The notes under the pieces were generated by a model. The model was given only the letters and a program-made list of their open reading frames with translations, was not told where the DNA came from and ran no database searches. Both the position numbers and the translations under genes were made by a program. From assembly GCA_020853835.1 (NCBI GenBank), contig JADYYC010000104.1, forward strand, positions 1 to 6,531: DNA of 6,531 nt, given 5' to 3'. Numbering within the stretch: the first letter of the stretch is position 1; each line of letters opens with the position of its first letter. Of the stretch, positions 6,026-6,531 are shown one piece after another. Source of the DNA: Anaerolineales bacterium (GTDB lineage Bacteria > Chloroflexota > Anaerolineae > Anaerolineales > UBA4823).

Positions 6026-6047
6026 GTGGCGCGATCTTTGTGGCGCG
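6026..6047. repeat. 8-bp direct repeat, two copies 14 bp apart
   Basis: GTGGCGCG occurs at 6026-6033 and again at 6040-6047. The spacing is slightly more than one helical turn. Two same-orientation half-sites in a divergent promoter region could be a regulator binding site, but an 8-bp GC-rich repeat can also arise by chance. Confidence 0.3.
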
Positions 6048-6122
6048 GCGGCTTTAGGGCATACAGGATCACCCGACGGCCTGCGGGCGCGTGAGCCGCA
6101 AAGTGTGGAAACAGCAAGGATC

Positions 6123-6131
6123 ATTTTAGCA
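6123..6131 (-). promoter_or_regulatory. Candidate extended -10 promoter for the leftward exporter operon
   Basis: On the minus strand the sequence reads TGCTAAAAT, an extended -10 (TGn) followed by TAAAAT, five of six matches to the sigma-70 consensus. No convincing -35 hexamer lies 16-18 bp upstream; extended -10 promoters often need none. Transcription would start near 6116 and give a leader of about 190 nt before the permease ATG, carrying the 5969-5988 hairpin. Prediction by eye only. Confidence 0.35.
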
Positions 6132-6141
6132 GCCTCTTAAT

Positions 6142-6200
6142 GACACCAGAAGACTGCCACGCCGCCAAATGACGGCGGCTTGCAGAGACACAAGGGTGTC
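6142..6200. repeat. Nested inverted repeat able to form an interrupted stem
   Basis: GCCGCC (6161-6166) pairs with GGCGGC (6174-6179) around a 7-nt loop. Outside it, CTGC (6154-6157) pairs with GCAG (6182-6185) across a small internal loop, and GACACC (6142-6147) pairs with GGTGTC (6195-6200). The nested order is consistent with one folded element upstream of the TTG-initiated GT4 gene. No U-run follows, so it is not an evident terminator. It may be a 5' leader structure for the GT4 gene or part of the promoter region. Confidence 0.4.
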
Positions 6201-6268
6201 GTTCTGGAGTGAAGAGCGCTGGCGCTGTGGAAATACTCGTTAGAGCTGGGCAGTGAAAGAAGCCGGTT

Positions 6269-6531
6269 TTGAATCGAAAAATTCTGCTCGTCGCAAATAC
6301 GGATTGGTATCTCTATAACTTCCGGCTTTCGCTGGCAGAAGAGCTGACCAGGGATGATTTCGATGTCGTCTTTGTGTGCCCGGTTTCGGAGTATTCGAAG
6401 CAGATTTGTTCGGCAGGGTTTCGATTGATCCCCTGGGAACTCGAGCGCCAGACGGCGCCGTTCTGGGCCGAGGCGCGCTCGGTGTACAACCTGTACAAAA
6501 TATACCGGGCGGAAAGCCCCGACCTTGTACA
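6269..6531 (+). CDS. GT4-family glycosyltransferase, N-terminal part (cut by window edge)
   Basis: The reading frame is open from TTG at 6269 to the right edge, 87 codons. The protein starts (M/L)NRKILLVAN, then TDWYLYNFRLSLAEEL, VVFVCPVSEYSKQI, AGFRLIPWEL, and ends YKIYRAESPDLV. This is the acceptor-side Rossmann half of a GT-B glycosyltransferase of family GT4: a first strand, a helix carrying YLYNFRL, a second strand ending VCP, and the RAESPDLV strand that in relatives continues to a His. The donor-site half lies outside the window. An in-frame TGA at 6254-6256 rules out a start further upstream, and no in-frame ATG occurs early, so TTG is the best start. AAAGAAG, 6 nt upstream, can serve as a ribosome site. 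It is divergent from the exporter operon and probably adds a sugar to the same glycan. Confidence 0.82.
   Translation, partial: MNRKILLVANTDWYLYNFRLSLAEELTRDDFDVVFVCPVSEYSKQICSAGFRLIPWELERQTAPFWAEARSVYNLYKIYRAESPDLV

Larger units (their letters stand above)
5928..6268. other. Divergent intergenic region between exporter operon and GT4 gene
   Basis: This stretch separates the leftward exporter operon from the rightward GT4 gene and has no credible gene. Short frames that cross it have unusual composition and mostly overlap the permease antisense or out of frame. It contains an 8-bp perfect inverted repeat, a larger interrupted hairpin, a small inverted repeat (AGCGC at 6215-6219 with GCGCT at 6222-6226), an 8-bp direct repeat and a good extended -10 for the minus strand. 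No T-run follows any of the hairpins on either strand, so none looks like an intrinsic terminator. It most likely holds the promoters for both directions. Confidence 0.7.

Noticed and set aside
5786..6124. A 112-codon minus-strand frame starting in the intergenic region
   Set aside because: Runs out of frame through the beginning of the permease gene and has an Arg/Ser/Cys-rich, non-protein-like composition. Its ATG happens to overlap the candidate extended -10.
5574..6140. A 188-codon plus-strand frame running into the intergenic region
   Set aside because: Mostly antisense to the permease, low-complexity composition, no domain and no ribosome site.

Overview
The window looks like part of a cell-surface polysaccharide (glycan) biosynthesis and export locus from a moderately GC-rich bacterium. 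Gene style suggests Chloroflexota (Anaerolineae-like): glycosyltransferases fused to methyltransferase and coiled-coil modules, a GT4 protein opening with a VANTDWYLYNFRL-type motif, and an O-antigen/teichoic-type ABC exporter. The taxonomic call is inference from protein style only; there is no rRNA or marker gene here.

Layout. Five genes run leftward on the minus strand as one tightly packed set. In transcription order they are an ABC-2 permease (5927-5055), its ATPase (5077-4289, overlapping the permease by 23 nt), an extended SDR of the GDP-mannose dehydratase / GDP-6-deoxy-hexose reductase type (4268-3066), a 963-residue multidomain protein (3041-150), and the first 39 codons of another glycosyltransferase-like gene (119 to the left edge). 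Gaps between them are only 20-30 nt and hold no visible terminator. On the right, a divergent GT4-type glycosyltransferase begins at a TTG codon (6269) and leaves the window. The roughly 340-nt region between the divergent genes (5928-6268) holds several inverted repeats, a short direct repeat and a good extended -10 for the leftward operon.

How the parts may work together. The SDR would make a deoxy-hexose nucleotide sugar. The glycosyltransferases would assemble a glycan on a carrier lipid at the cytoplasmic face. The permease/ATPase pair would export it. The most striking gene is the 963-residue protein. It joins a SAM methyltransferase, a long heptad-repeat coiled coil, a CgeB-like GT-B glycosyltransferase and a small GT-A-like domain whose DXD metal motif is degenerate. 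A methyltransferase joined to a coiled coil next to a Wzm/Wzt-type exporter recalls the WbdD chain-terminator/ruler of E. coli O9a, but here it is covalently fused to a glycosyltransferase. The ATPase has no C-terminal glycan-binding domain, so any cap would not be read the way it is in O9a.

Long antisense open frames on the plus strand (notably 2412-4196 and 4400-5119) are judged to be shadows of the real minus-strand genes.
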